A stretch of DNA of 64,000 bases from Fimbriimonadaceae bacterium (GCA_019454105.1 CP075364.1:1615362-1679361), one strand, 5' to 3'. Shown: positions 35,119-44,436, counted from the stretch's first letter. Notes: generated by a model from the sequence alone, not told the origin. Translations and numbers: made by a program.

Positions 35119-36975
35119 TTATGATCCACCGCCCGAAGGAGGCAAAACCCGAGCCGCCAGCTTCTCCGCCCGGGTGCGGACGGCCTCGGGGAGGGCGGGA
35201 TCGACGTTCAGGCAAGCCCAGGCGGCCGAAACCGAGGGGTGGGCCTCGGCGAGGTCAAGGAGCTTCCCGGCGAGGCCCGCGTCAGAGGTGCGGGTCAGAC
35301 ATCCAAACAGCATCCCAGCCCTGTTGTCGGCCATCAAGGCTCCTCGGTAAGGCTCCAGAGCCTTGTCGCCGAGCAACTCCAGGGCCGCCGACGTCCCTTC
35401 GTCGCCGCCGTGCTTGGCGAGAGCGGCGACCAGGGCCATCGCCCCGGCGGCGGCGTCCTCGGGCTTGCCCTCTTTGAAATGTTCGGCCAGGGCTTTCCCA
35501 GCCGAACGGACGAACTTCAGGGTCGCCGCCTGTTGGTGCTGGAGCTTCCAACTCACGTACCATTCGAGGGCCTCTTCGTCCGGGTACGCCGCGACCAAGA
35601 GCCGGTCGTCAACGATCTTGGCGTCGGCCTTCGGGTCGAGGTCGATGAGACGCTCCTTGACCAGAGTGTGCAGCTCACGGAGGTAGACGCGGGGCGAAGG
35701 CCCAGGAATGAGGATCTTGCCCATCTCGTCCATGCTGGCGCGGTCGGTGTAGAGCCACAGCCGCACCTGATCCCAGGGGCCGCCGAACCGGGCGTCGCGG
35801 GTCAGGCGGGCCAGCCGCAGGGTTCCCGGGTCGCGCGGCATCGACAGGAAGAACGGCTTGCCGGGCCTTGGGGAGGGCTTGCGCATGTTGAGGCACAGCG
35901 TGCGCACGTCGGTCTGGGAGCGCGCCCATCCCGCGAAGTCGATGAAAGGATCGACAGAGGCGATGTAACCGAAGTTCGAACCGCCGGGAAACTCGATAGT
36001 CATGTCTTGGACTTGCAGCACGTCTTGGGCGGAGCCGTCGGCGCACACGTACTCAAACCCGGCCGGGATGATGATCCGCTCGCAGTGGGGCGGTTTGTTC
36101 TTCACCGAGACAGTGAAGCGGCTGAGACTGTGGCCCTCGAAGGTCAGACCGATGTCCTTGAGCTCTGCCCCACCAAGGAGCTTGGTCGTGCCGTCATGGA
36201 CGCAGGCCACGCCGGTCTCGTTGCCATGCTCGTCCTTGAGGAGCCCGAAGTCGGTACCCTCTTTCACGATGGAGCAGGCGCAGGCGATCTGGGGCCTGTC
36301 GTCCGTGAACGATCCTTTGATGGGCACCCATAGGTTGACGTAGCCGTTGGAACTCGGGCCGTCAGTCGTCAGCGTGCTCCCGTCCGGCATCGTCGTGTAG
36401 CGCCTCAGCTTGTAAACTAATGTGGCTCGATAGCGCCTGTCGGTATAGTATTTCTCTGCATAAGAACATGGACTCTTGTTCCAATGACCAAACTGGAATG
36501 TCATGAAGTTCTTTGGGTCTTGGATGTACTCGGCCGCGCCAATCTTTGCATAAGTCGCGTGAGCAATGTTCTGGTACAAGTGCCTTGCCTCTTCGCCGAC
36601 ACCGAACTTTCGGAGACTATCTTCCAACTCGTCAAAGGGGGCTCTTTCGCCATCAATCAACCAGAATGGCCGTATTGTGCTGTTGTGGCTCCTCGTGCAA
36701 GTCTTGTCACAAGAGTCGTCGCACTGAGTATGAAGAAAGTGCTTTTTTCCTTGACAAGTATTCACGCAAACTAGACCGTTATGGCTAATGTTCACCGTCG
36801 TGTCGCTCTTCCAAGTCCAAGACACTTCGCATACTGTCATGATGATGTCGGACTTGCTGATCAGCCAGGAACAATTTCCATCAGGCGGCGGGGCTTGAGC
36901 CAACGCATGACCGATTGCGAAACACGAAGCAATAAGGAAAGGCGCTCTCAACGTAAGCGCGTATCGAAGCAACAT
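35119..36975 (-). CDS. Exported Cys-rich hypothetical protein
   Basis: A 618-residue protein with signal peptide (TLRAPFLIASCFAIGHALA). The start at 36975 is fixed by AAGGAGA 7 bases upstream; the frame runs open to 37374 but that part is not coding-like. Residues about 30-110 are Cys-rich (NTCQGKKHF, CDDSCDKTC) and a HEAT-like helical stretch lies near the C-terminus. The first third of the gene looks clearly poorer in GC than the rest, suggesting a mixed origin. No family recognised. Converges with the response regulator gene. Confidence 0.6.
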   Translation of the reverse strand: MLLRYALTLRAPFLIASCFAIGHALAQAPPPDGNCSWLISKSDIIMTVCEVSWTWKSDTTVNISHNGLVCVNTCQGKKHFLHTQCDDSCDKTCTRSHNSTIRPFWLIDGERAPFDELEDSLRKFGVGEEARHLYQNIAHATYAKIGAAEYIQDPKNFMTFQFGHWNKSPCSYAEKYYTDRRYRATLVYKLRRYTTMPDGSTLTTDGPSSNGYVNLWVPIKGSFTDDRPQIACACSIVKEGTDFGLLKDEHGNETGVACVHDGTTKLLGGAELKDIGLTFEGHSLSRFTVSVKNKPPHCERIIIPAGFEYVCADGSAQDVLQVQDMTIEFPGGSNFGYIASVDPFIDFAGWARSQTDVRTLCLNMRKPSPRPGKPFFLSMPRDPGTLRLARLTRDARFGGPWDQVRLWLYTDRASMDEMGKILIPGPSPRVYLRELHTLVKERLIDLDPKADAKIVDDRLLVAAYPDEEALEWYVSWKLQHQQAATLKFVRSAGKALAEHFKEGKPEDAAAGAMALVAALAKHGGDEGTSAALELLGDKALEPYRGALMADNRAGMLFGCLTRTSDAGLAGKLLDLAEAHPSVSAAWACLNVDPALPEAVRTRAEKLAARVLPPSGGGS

Positions 36976-37127
36976 TTTCGTTTCTCCTTTCCGGCGCGGG
37001 GCAGCGCGCTTCTCCGAGACTGATGATAAGCCAATCTCTGCCATCGAGAGCGCGGGCGTCCATGGCCAGGGACTCGACAGCCTGCTCCATGGATTCGTCG
37101 CGTTAGGTTCGATCCGAAGTCTGGCTC

Positions 37128-37892
37128 TCATGGCGAGGGCGGCACGAACTCCAGGCTTTCCTTCACTTCGCGAAGCAAGACGTCGGCGTGATCGATCCGA
37201 ATTAGCCCGACACGAGGATCCTCTAAGTCGAAGATGGCGAACAAGGTCGCGGCGACACAGACGGCGAACACCCATCCGGCCCGCTGCGAGGCCACGTTTC
37301 CTTTGCCCAACTCGCGACCGGCAATGGCGGCGCTGAGGATGGCGGTCAAGCCGATGACCACCGTGACGAGCCAAGGCACGTGGGTCGTGCCTTCTATCCG
37401 CCGCTTGTTACCGAGATCGAGCACCTCGTTCAAGGCTTGGACGATCAGTGCGCGGTCAGGAGCCTCTCGAGCTTGGAAGGCCGTCTCGAACACCGCCGAT
37501 TGAAGACCTGCGGCATCTGTACGCTGTTCGAGCCCTGCGACTTCACTACCCCGGGGCCGGGCCAGCCACTCGTTGAACTCCAGGCGCCCACGGACATATT
37601 TGAGCAGCGCTTCTCTCGCTTCATCACGCGAACCACCGCCGAACAACAAGCGGAACTCGAGAGTGCTGATCGCGTTGGCCTCGTCGATGGCCAGGTCGAG
37701 CCGCTGGTTGAACCTGGACCAGGCCGCCGAAAAGGAGAAGGCGAGCAACAAACCTAAGAGTGCGAGCAGCCCGCCCACGACGGTGCCGCCGACCTGGCCC
37801 TCCTCGTGCGCGGACTTATTGCGCAGCCCCAGCCCGAACGCCACGAGCACTGCGACCGCGATGAAAGCGGACGTGGCGTACAACATCCGCAT
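37128..37892 (-). CDS. DUF4239 (bestrophin-like) membrane protein
   Basis: A 254-residue integral membrane protein with about four transmembrane segments: two near the N-terminus (residues 5-20 and 38-60) and two around 170-215. The stretch AFSFSAAWSRFNQRLDLAIDEANAI is typical of DUF4239, a family related to bestrophin channels but not characterised. It is monocistronic, with gaps of about 150 bases on both sides. Two close ATGs (37892, 37886) are possible. Confidence 0.75.
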   Translation of the reverse strand: MRMLYATSAFIAVAVLVAFGLGLRNKSAHEEGQVGGTVVGGLLALLGLLLAFSFSAAWSRFNQRLDLAIDEANAISTLEFRLLFGGGSRDEAREALLKYVRGRLEFNEWLARPRGSEVAGLEQRTDAAGLQSAVFETAFQAREAPDRALIVQALNEVLDLGNKRRIEGTTHVPWLVTVVIGLTAILSAAIAGRELGKGNVASQRAGWVFAVCVAATLFAIFDLEDPRVGLIRIDHADVLLREVKESLEFVPPSP

Positions 37893-38038
37893 ACTCTACC
37901 GTTCGCTGACTTGATAAGACAACCTACAGAGTAGGGGGTCGCTCAGACCGGCCAAAGCTTGCGGTTCTAGAAGCGAGAGTGAGGATGCCCGTGACACGGG
38001 CGTTCCCGCTCTCTCACCCTGGCTCCCTCCCCGACACC

Positions 38039-39085
38039 CTAAGCCTTCAGGCTCGCCATGTCGATCACAAACCGGTAGCGAACGTCGCTTCTGAGCATCC
38101 TTTCATAGGCCTCGTTGATCGCCTGCATGGGGATCACCTCGATTTCGCAGACGATCCCATGGGCGGCGCAGAAATCAAGCATCTCTTGCGTCTCCCGGAT
38201 CCCACCGATGAGCGACCCGCTGATCGAACGGCGGCGGAGAATCAACGGAAAAGCGGCCAAGGGAGTCGGGTCAGGCAAACCGACAAGAACCATCCGCCCA
38301 TCAAGGGTCAGCTTGTCAACATACGCGTTGAGGTCGTGCGGTGCCGACACCGTGTTGAGAAGGAAGTCGAAACGGGCCGGGTGCTCCTTGAACGCCTCGT
38401 CGTCCTTGGTCGCGATAAAATCGTCGGCTCCCAGAGCCCTGGCGTCGGCCTCTTTGCTCGGCGAGTGGCTCAGGACTGTGGTATGGGCACCCATCGCCTT
38501 CGCAAACTTCACGCCCATGTGTCCGAGCCCGCCCAGGCCCACCACCCCGACCCGCGTGCCCGGCTTCACACCGAAATGGCGGAGCGGCGAGTAGGTCGTG
38601 ATCCCTGCGCAGAGCAGAGGCGCGGCCGCGTCCAGGGACAGCCCGTCCGGGATCCTGACCACAAAGTCTTGGTCGACCACGATCTGGGTCGAATATCCGC
38701 CAAAAGTGAGGCTCCCGTCCTTCTCTCGGCCGTTATAGGTGAAGGTCGAGCCCGTGTCGCAGTACTGTTCTTCCCCTGCCTTGCACGGCCCGCAAGCGCG
38801 GCACGAATCGACCATGCATCCAACCCCGACCGAGTCTCCTGGCTTCCACTTCGTGACCCCGCCGCCGACCCGAACGACACGTCCCACGATCTCGTGCCCA
38901 GGCACCATCGGGTATTCCGAAAAGCCCCACTCGTTCCTGGCAAAGTGGATGTCGGTGTGACAGACACCGCAATAGTGGATCTCGATCAGGACGTCCTTCT
39001 CGCCCGGTTCGCGGCGGTCAAGGCTCCAGGGCTCGAGCGGGGTGGTCGCGGAGTGGACGGCGTAGGCGGCAGTCGAAAGCGGCAT
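38039..39085 (-). CDS. Zinc-dependent NADP(H) alcohol dehydrogenase (YahK-like)
   Basis: A 348-residue medium-chain dehydrogenase/reductase. Catalytic zinc ligands are in CGVCHTDIHF and GHEIVG, structural zinc Cys in CRACGPCKAGEEQYC, and the cofactor fold shows GLGGLGHMG. The order and AFTYNGR-like region fit the cinnamyl-alcohol dehydrogenase/YahK aldehyde reductase group. It likely reduces short or aromatic aldehydes in the cytoplasm. No partner genes are adjacent. Confidence 0.9.
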   Translation of the reverse strand: MPLSTAAYAVHSATTPLEPWSLDRREPGEKDVLIEIHYCGVCHTDIHFARNEWGFSEYPMVPGHEIVGRVVRVGGGVTKWKPGDSVGVGCMVDSCRACGPCKAGEEQYCDTGSTFTYNGREKDGSLTFGGYSTQIVVDQDFVVRIPDGLSLDAAAPLLCAGITTYSPLRHFGVKPGTRVGVVGLGGLGHMGVKFAKAMGAHTTVLSHSPSKEADARALGADDFIATKDDEAFKEHPARFDFLLNTVSAPHDLNAYVDKLTLDGRMVLVGLPDPTPLAAFPLILRRRSISGSLIGGIRETQEMLDFCAAHGIVCEIEVIPMQAINEAYERMLRSDVRYRFVIDMASLKA

Positions 39086-39288
39086 GACGGCTTCAGTCTA
39101 GCAGTCCTGATCCCGAATCGACCGGTCGCCGGTGTGACGATCTCCTGTGGTGGGACATCCCTGGTCTCAAGCTGTGCGGGTCGGCCCGACGAGCCGGAAA
39201 CGGAGGGATCGCCTCAGCCGGGAGGCTCGACAGGCGCCCGCAGACTGGACGGAACCAAAGGTGCTCCACCCATGGGCTCCCTTCCCAA

Positions 39289-39328
39289 CCCCTCCCTCAT
39301 GTTCGCTCCGCTTCACAAGAGGGAGGGG
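39289..39328. repeat. Interspersed hairpin repeat, copy D
   Basis: A perfect 10-bp stem CCCCTCCCTC / GAGGGAGGGG with loop ATGTTCGCTCCGCTTCACAA, followed by GCTCCGG. It lies 11 bases beyond the stop of the leftward gene at 39340, the same placement as copy B. Confidence 0.85.
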
Positions 39329-39339
39329 CTCCGGACAGG

Positions 39340-40635
39340 TTAAGGTCGCACGGTCCAAGCCACGCGGTCGATGTCGTAGCACCAGCTCAGAACCGCCGTC
39401 GGCCCGAGCGGCCTCACATTGACCCGCAGCTTGACCGTCCCGTCAGCCTTCACGAAGTCCGAAGGGTCTCCCGACACCGTCAGACGGACATGCTTGAGGA
39501 TCGAGCCCAGATTGTCCGTCCGCCTTTCGGTCGGGCTTTGGGCACCGTTCTTATCGACCAGGACCATCTCCTGCCGGAACGAGCCGCTCGTGGCCATCTT
39601 GCTCGTCAGGGCTACCGAGAGTCCCGTCGGCGATGTCACGGTTGTCGTGCCGGTCAACTCCATCTGCACGGGAGCCTCCACCGCATTGAGAACGATGAAC
39701 CGACAGACTCGGAGAACGTCCCCGTCCTCCTCGGCCAAACTCGCCAGGTTGCCTCCGTTGACGCGTCCCCGAAAGACCTGGACAGCGTTCGGCGCCATCA
39801 CTTCAGGCCCCCTGACGATCTGATAGCAGTGGGGCAGTAAGGCGAAGACTCCGAGATCGTTCCCCGCCGCGTCGTACTTCTCGATCCAGCCCCCCGACCA
39901 AGAAGGCACGAAGACGCTGTCGTCAGGCTCGACCGTCACCCATTCAGGTTCGAGCATTCCGGTCGCGGCAAACTGGTTCAGATAACCACCGGACGAGTCC
40001 AGCCTGTCGAGCGTGTTATGGAACGTGTTTGAGACGATCATCGATCCATCGGACTGGAATGCCAAGCCCGTCGGAGAGAGGATTCCAGACGAAGCGACGC
40101 TTGAGAAAACTCCCAAGAATGTCCCGTCCGGTGCATATTGGTAAATCAGTTGCTCGCCAGGGAAGAACGAGGACGTGTAGATGTTTCCTTGAGAATCCAT
40201 CGCCAACTGGCCCTGTCTCTGAAGGCCAGTGACGGCGAAGATCCCGAGGTCGGTGCCGTCTTGGGCGAAGCGTCGGATGAATCCGCTGTTGTACTCGTTC
40301 ACCAGGATGTCTCCATGCGAGTCGACGAGCAAGGCGTTCGCGTCGACCTCATCGGCGAACAAGCCCAACTCGGTGCCGTCAGCGTGGATGAGCCTCAGGG
40401 ATTGGGAGCCGAAATCGGCGACAAGGAGGCGGTCTTCATCCAGGAAGACGATGCCGATGGGTAGCGCAACGTCGCCGAAGTACCCCTTGACGTTGCCAGA
40501 GTCGTCAAGGCGATAGATTTTGCCAGGAGGAATCTCGGTTCCCGAACTGACATAGTAGTCGGCTATGACGGACTGGAATCCAATCAGGGAGGCGGCAAGC
40601 ACAAGAGTCCGAAGAAAAGTCGAGGTCACAGACAT
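39340..40635 (-). CDS. Exported NHL-like propeller with shared C-terminal domain
   Basis: A 431-residue protein with signal peptide (FLRTLVLAASLIGFQSVIA). Residues about 30-290 form a six-bladed NHL-like propeller (PIGIVFLDEDRLLVADFG; GLAFQSDGSMIVSNTF). The last about 130 residues begin GDVLRVCRFIVLN and end RVAWTVRP, matching the C-termini at 31435, 44437 and 52455. Likely surface-located. Divergent from the AraC gene at 40777. Confidence 0.75.
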   Translation of the reverse strand: MSVTSTFLRTLVLAASLIGFQSVIADYYVSSGTEIPPGKIYRLDDSGNVKGYFGDVALPIGIVFLDEDRLLVADFGSQSLRLIHADGTELGLFADEVDANALLVDSHGDILVNEYNSGFIRRFAQDGTDLGIFAVTGLQRQGQLAMDSQGNIYTSSFFPGEQLIYQYAPDGTFLGVFSSVASSGILSPTGLAFQSDGSMIVSNTFHNTLDRLDSSGGYLNQFAATGMLEPEWVTVEPDDSVFVPSWSGGWIEKYDAAGNDLGVFALLPHCYQIVRGPEVMAPNAVQVFRGRVNGGNLASLAEEDGDVLRVCRFIVLNAVEAPVQMELTGTTTVTSPTGLSVALTSKMATSGSFRQEMVLVDKNGAQSPTERRTDNLGSILKHVRLTVSGDPSDFVKADGTVKLRVNVRPLGPTAVLSWCYDIDRVAWTVRP

Positions 40636-40759
40636 CGCCTTCAGTCTGTTGGATCAAAGCCCGGGGCTGAGTTGTCAAAACTAGGATTCGCTGGCGGTAG
40701 ATGAGTGCTTATTGGCCACGACGCGCTGGTTTCTAGCTCATTGAACTCACATTACTGGT

Positions 40760-40765
40760 TATAAT
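40760..40765 (+). promoter_or_regulatory. Possible -10 element upstream of the AraC gene
   Basis: A perfect TATAAT lies 12 bases before the GTG at 40777. A TTGAAC at 40741 is only 13 bases upstream, too short for a standard sigma-70 spacer, so the -35 is uncertain. The position would leave a very short leader if GTG 40777 is used and fits ATG 40792 better. Confidence 0.35.
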
Positions 40766-40776
40766 TCCGACCACTC

Positions 40777-41547
40777 GTGCGATACACTCCCATGGATTTG
40801 GCCCAGCCGCCAGAGCGGTTTTATGTCGGATGGGGCGACCTCAACCAAAGCCAAGCGGAATGGGTGCAACAGCCTGGAACTTGGACCTTGCTGCTCTACG
40901 CGCACTCGGGCATCGCGACCATCAATGGGAGAGTTCATCCGTTCTCGCCGAAGCAGGGGATCATCTTTCCACCGTCCGCCACCTGTGGCCATGCCAAAGT
41001 CGGACCGCCCAGTTTGTGCGTCAGCGCCGTGTTCAGTCTTCCGGAACCCAAGGGGCCGCGCCTCGTCCATGCGGTGCCCGTCGCGTTCGAAGTGCTCCCA
41101 GGTTGGTATGACCTTTACCTGGACGCTTGCGAGCATGCGACCGTCGGCGCAGTCCGGGCTAAGGCCCTGGCATGGCACATCCTGTGGACGATCGCTCGTC
41201 CTTGGAGCGTCATGCGCGACGAGCCTCGGCTGTATGAAGCGGAAGACATCATTGCCACACGTCTGTCACAACCCTTGCGGGTGCCCGAGATCGCGCGCCA
41301 GTTGGACGTTTCCCAGGCCACTCTCTTGGCTTGGTTCCAAGCTGAGCACCAAATGACAGTTCAGGGCTACATCCGCCAGACACGGGCCCGAGAGGCCTGC
41401 CGCTTGCTGACATCGACAAACCTTCGGGTCAAAGAGATCGCGGCCAAAGTGGGAGTGCCCGACCTCCAGCAATTCAACAAGCTTGTCCGCAACCATAGCG
41501 GGCTGTCGCCTCGCGACTACAGGAACAAAGCAGACTCAAACAGTTAG
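40777..41547 (+). CDS. AraC-family transcriptional regulator
   Basis: A 256-residue regulator with an N-terminal cupin-like sensor region (LLLYAHSGIATINGRVHPF) and a C-terminal double HTH (VPEIARQLDVSQATLLAWFQ and RVKEIAAKVGVPDLQQFNKL, ending SGLSPRDYRN). The start is GTG 40777 or ATG 40792. No adjacent metabolic gene on its strand, so the target is unknown; the divergent exported gene is one candidate. Confidence 0.88.
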   Translation: MRYTPMDLAQPPERFYVGWGDLNQSQAEWVQQPGTWTLLLYAHSGIATINGRVHPFSPKQGIIFPPSATCGHAKVGPPSLCVSAVFSLPEPKGPRLVHAVPVAFEVLPGWYDLYLDACEHATVGAVRAKALAWHILWTIARPWSVMRDEPRLYEAEDIIATRLSQPLRVPEIARQLDVSQATLLAWFQAEHQMTVQGYIRQTRAREACRLLTSTNLRVKEIAAKVGVPDLQQFNKLVRNHSGLSPRDYRNKADSNS

Positions 41548-41658
41548 ATCCCGGGCTCGGCCAATTCCGGCCACAACCTCACAAGCCAGGGACGGCCGTG
41601 GAACGGGAGCCCTCTCACGCTGTCGCGAGAGCGCATCGCCCTTGAGTTGCCTCCCCAA

Positions 41659-41698
41659 CCCCTCCCTCATGTTCGCTGCGCTGCACACGAGGGAGGGG
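41659..41698. repeat. Interspersed hairpin repeat, copy E
   Basis: A perfect 10-bp stem with loop ATGTTCGCTGCGCTGCACAC, identical to copy B over the stem and loop. It lies 11 bases beyond the stop of the leftward gene at 41710. Confidence 0.85.
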
Positions 41699-41709
41699 CT
41701 TCGAAGACA

Positions 41710-42195
41710 TCAGCCCCGCATGGCCGCCTCGATCGCGGCGACGTCGATCTTCCCCATCGTCATCATCGCCTCGAAGGCCCGCTTGGCGGTGGCGCGGTCT
41801 GGATTCGACAAAGCCTCGGTCAAGATCGTCGGAGTGATCTGCCAAGAGATCCCCCATTTGTCCTTGCACCACCCGCACATGCTCTCCTCTCCGCCGTTCC
41901 CAACGATCGCGTCCCAGTAGCGGTCGGTCTCGGCCTGATCCTCCGTCGCGACCTGGAAAGAGAACGCCTCGTTATGGACGATCGCCGGGCCGCCGTTCAG
42001 CCCGATGCACGCGATTCCCATGACCGTGAAGAGCACGACGATGACGTCGCCCTCCTTGCCTGACGGATAATCGGCAGGGGCCTTCACGACCTCGTCCACT
42101 GTCGTGTCCGGAAAGGTCGCGGCATAAAATCGCGCCGCCTCCTCGGCAGCACCGTCGTACCACAGGCAAATAGAGTTCTTAGCTTTAGCTGGCAT
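41710..42195 (-). CDS. VOC-superfamily PhnB-like protein
   Basis: A 161-residue protein of the PhnB/3-demethylubiquinone methyltransferase-like VOC group (CLWYDGAAEEAARFYAATFP at the start; WGISWQITP). These proteins bind small molecules with a glyoxalase fold; most are uncharacterised. It follows the ArsR-SRPBCC-DinB genes on the same strand after a 32-base gap, a neighbourhood seen repeatedly for PhnB-like genes. Confidence 0.87.
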   Translation of the reverse strand: MPAKAKNSICLWYDGAAEEAARFYAATFPDTTVDEVVKAPADYPSGKEGDVIVVLFTVMGIACIGLNGGPAIVHNEAFSFQVATEDQAETDRYWDAIVGNGGEESMCGWCKDKWGISWQITPTILTEALSNPDRATAKRAFEAMMTMGKIDVAAIEAAMRG

Positions 42196-42227
42196 CTGTT
42201 GTTGTTACCTTTCTGGCGCGCCGAGCG

Positions 42228-42683
42228 TCAGTAGCGGGTCTCCTGGTCGTCCCAGCAGGTCTGAAGGTAGTCAATCTGCGCCGCGTGCTCCGCCAGGTGG
42301 CTGCCCGGGAAGGTCATCCAGTTGGCCATCGGCAGCGGACCGCCTGGCGTCTGCGGTGACGTCTCGAAGAGCTCGGGCGTGACACCTTCGATCGCCCTCT
42401 TCAATGCTTCGCCAGTTCGGTCAAGCTCGGCCACGGCGGTCGCGAGGTCTGGCAGCCGGAACGACCAGTCCGGCCCTCCCCCGTTTTCCTCACCACGAAG
42501 CACCATGGCGATGCCTTGGTTGGCGTCCACGCAGTGCGAGGCGATGGCGAGCACCGACTTGGCTGTCGGACCTGGGCTCCACTCGACCTTGTCGGCTGGG
42601 GTCGCGACCAGGGCGTTCCTCAGCCTGCGCAGTCCATACTCGGCGTTCGCCAACCCTTCGGCGCGAGCTTGCTCGAGCGTCAT
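42228..42683 (-). CDS. DinB-family protein
   Basis: A 151-residue four-helix DinB/YfiT-like protein. Metal-ligand His residues are plausible in ASHCVDAN and SHLAEHAAQIDYL near the C-terminus. Members include bacillithiol transferases and uncharacterised metal-binding proteins. The ATG overlaps the stop of the SRPBCC gene (4 bases), so they are coupled. Confidence 0.85.
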   Translation of the reverse strand: MTLEQARAEGLANAEYGLRRLRNALVATPADKVEWSPGPTAKSVLAIASHCVDANQGIAMVLRGEENGGGPDWSFRLPDLATAVAELDRTGEALKRAIEGVTPELFETSPQTPGGPLPMANWMTFPGSHLAEHAAQIDYLQTCWDDQETRY

Positions 42684-43171
42684 CGGGCGCCTCCAGCACT
42701 CACGGCCTCATCTCCGAGCCACTCGGCCAAGCAACGGACAGCCTCGCTCCAACCGCCGATGTGTGCGTCGCGAGACTCAACGGTGTCAAGCTTGGCGTGG
42801 GTCAGTCGCAACAGACTCCCCGCCCCGTCTGGCTCGACCTCGATGGTGAGGACCGTTTCCGGATACTCCCGTTCGCCAGGCTCCCACTTCCAGGTCATCT
42901 CGATCCGGTGGTGGGGTTCGAGAACTAGATAACGGCCCTTGGCGACATGAGGCCCCTCTTCACCGATCAGGGCGATCTCATATTCGCCTCCGACTCGCAC
43001 ATCGAGTGCTCGCACGTGGGCCTTCATCCCTGGCTCGGGGCACATCCACCGCTCCAGGTCGGAAGCGGTCGTCCAGGCTCGGTAAACACGCTCGGGCGGG
43101 CTCGGCATGCGGCACTCGACGACCAGAGTCGTGTCGTCGGGCGTCCTGCAAACAAGGTTCGGTTTGATCAT
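42680..43171 (-). CDS. SRPBCC/AHSA1-domain protein
   Basis: A 163-residue AHSA1-like START-fold protein (RMPSPPERVYRAWTTASDLERW; EMTWKWEPGE). Genes of this kind commonly follow an ArsR regulator, as here. It overlaps both neighbours by 4 bases. Ligand unknown. Confidence 0.9.
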   Translation of the reverse strand: MIKPNLVCRTPDDTTLVVECRMPSPPERVYRAWTTASDLERWMCPEPGMKAHVRALDVRVGGEYEIALIGEEGPHVAKGRYLVLEPHHRIEMTWKWEPGEREYPETVLTIEVEPDGAGSLLRLTHAKLDTVESRDAHIGGWSEAVRCLAEWLGDEAVSAGGAR

Positions 43172-43515
43172 GGGTCCTTCTTTGGGTCAGCCTCTGCTTC
43201 CAACATCGCTCTCATGTTCGCGAGAGACGCGCTCCAGAACAGTCTGGCCTCGTCGATCCAGTCCTCCGCCAAGCGGAGACGCTCTGAGCGCAGGCGGCAT
43301 ACTCGCGCCCGCCCGACCTTCTCGGTCTCGACGATCCCGGCTTGCTCCAGCACAGCCAAGTGCTTAAGAACGGCCACCAGGCTCATGCCCGAACCGTCCC
43401 TCAGCTCGCCCGCTGTGCTGTCCCTCAAGCCCAACTGGCGCACCATGCGCCTTCGGGTCGGGTCAGCCAGTGAGGCGAACACTTGATCGAGATCACTGTC
43501 GGAACAGTTAATCAC
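43168..43515 (-). CDS. ArsR-family HTH transcriptional regulator
   Basis: A 115-residue winged-helix regulator (LADPTRRRMVRQLG; STAGELRDGSGMSLVAVLKHL; LEQAGIVETEKVGRARVCRL). It lacks the CXC metal site of arsenic sensors, matching the ArsR subgroup paired with SRPBCC genes. It is the first gene of a four-gene operon and probably regulates it. The start codon is GTG at 43515. Confidence 0.92.
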   Translation of the reverse strand: MINCSDSDLDQVFASLADPTRRRMVRQLGLRDSTAGELRDGSGMSLVAVLKHLAVLEQAGIVETEKVGRARVCRLRSERLRLAEDWIDEARLFWSASLANMRAMLEAEADPKKDP

Positions 43516-43665
43516 TTTGTTTAGTATGGACGTACGGCGAGCGTCGGTGGGTCTTCTGCCAGATGGGCGGCGCGCAGCGGCACATTCCCGAAGAGGAAGC
43601 CCCTATCGCACAAAACCCCGAAAAATCCCGCAACCCAAGTCGGGTGCATAGGGCTAGAATTCGGT

Positions 43666-44373
43666 GTGCCCGGCGAGCAACTCTTCAGTGAGGCTGAAGT
43701 CACGGAGATCGTCAAGCGGGCGGTCGAGCTTCAGGAGTCCGGCCGCCAAGCACAGGAATACGTCCCCGGAGTCACTCGCTCGGAACTCGCCAGGATCGCG
43801 GGCGAGATCGGGATCGAAGTCGCGTTCCTAGAGCAAGCGATCCGCGAAAGGTTGGAACCGCGTCAAGAGCGCAAAGGCTTCTGGCAAAGCCTGTGGCCCG
43901 GGCCAGTGGAGCGGGTCGTCGACGGCGAGCTTGATCCAGAGGACTACGACATCCTGACCGAGCACCTCCCGACCCGGGCAACCAACGCGCCGCCCTCGCA
44001 GGTCGGAAGGACCTTGACGGCTAAGGTCATGACAGGCCTGACGATGGCCGACGTCGCTGTGACCGCCCGCAACGGGCGCACTCGGATCAAAGTCTCTCCA
44101 CTCCCGATCCTGCCACTGCTCTTCGGAGGCCAGGCGATCCTTGTCAGTGCCGGCATCGCCGGCGGGATCCTTGGCGACAAAGGGCCGTTCATGGCGGCCC
44201 TGGCTGTGGGCATTGGCGGGCTCGCCACCGGCCTTGGCCTCGTGATCGGAGGATTGAAGCATACGAAGAAGGCCTCCAACGAGCTCGCGGCCAAACTGGA
44301 GCGGCAGATCATCGATGAGCGCCGGGCCAAAGACGCGGCACAGCCTGCCGACTCGCCTCAAGGAAACTCGTGA
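43666..44373 (+). CDS. Hypothetical membrane protein
   Basis: A 235-residue protein with a soluble N-terminal half (residues 1-130, helical; LFSEAEVTEIVKRAVELQE) and two hydrophobic segments near 150-172 and 178-200 (PLPILPLLFGGQAILVSAG; AALAVGIGGLATGLGLVIGG), ending in a charged helix. The GTG at 43666 is the only reasonable start. The N-terminal stretch resembles short domains seen before membrane anchors in uncharacterised proteins. Function unknown. Confidence 0.65.
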   Translation: MPGEQLFSEAEVTEIVKRAVELQESGRQAQEYVPGVTRSELARIAGEIGIEVAFLEQAIRERLEPRQERKGFWQSLWPGPVERVVDGELDPEDYDILTEHLPTRATNAPPSQVGRTLTAKVMTGLTMADVAVTARNGRTRIKVSPLPILPLLFGGQAILVSAGIAGGILGDKGPFMAALAVGIGGLATGLGLVIGGLKHTKKASNELAAKLERQIIDERRAKDAAQPADSPQGNS

Positions 44374-44436
44374 TCCCATATCGACGGGGCAGCCGGCCAA
44401 AAAGAAAATCGACCGACGGCCCCCTATGAACAGGCC

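Noticed and set aside
37100-37120. A tRNA T-loop-like GGTTCGATCC
   Set aside because: No acceptor or anticodon stem can be drawn around it and no CCA-compatible end follows.
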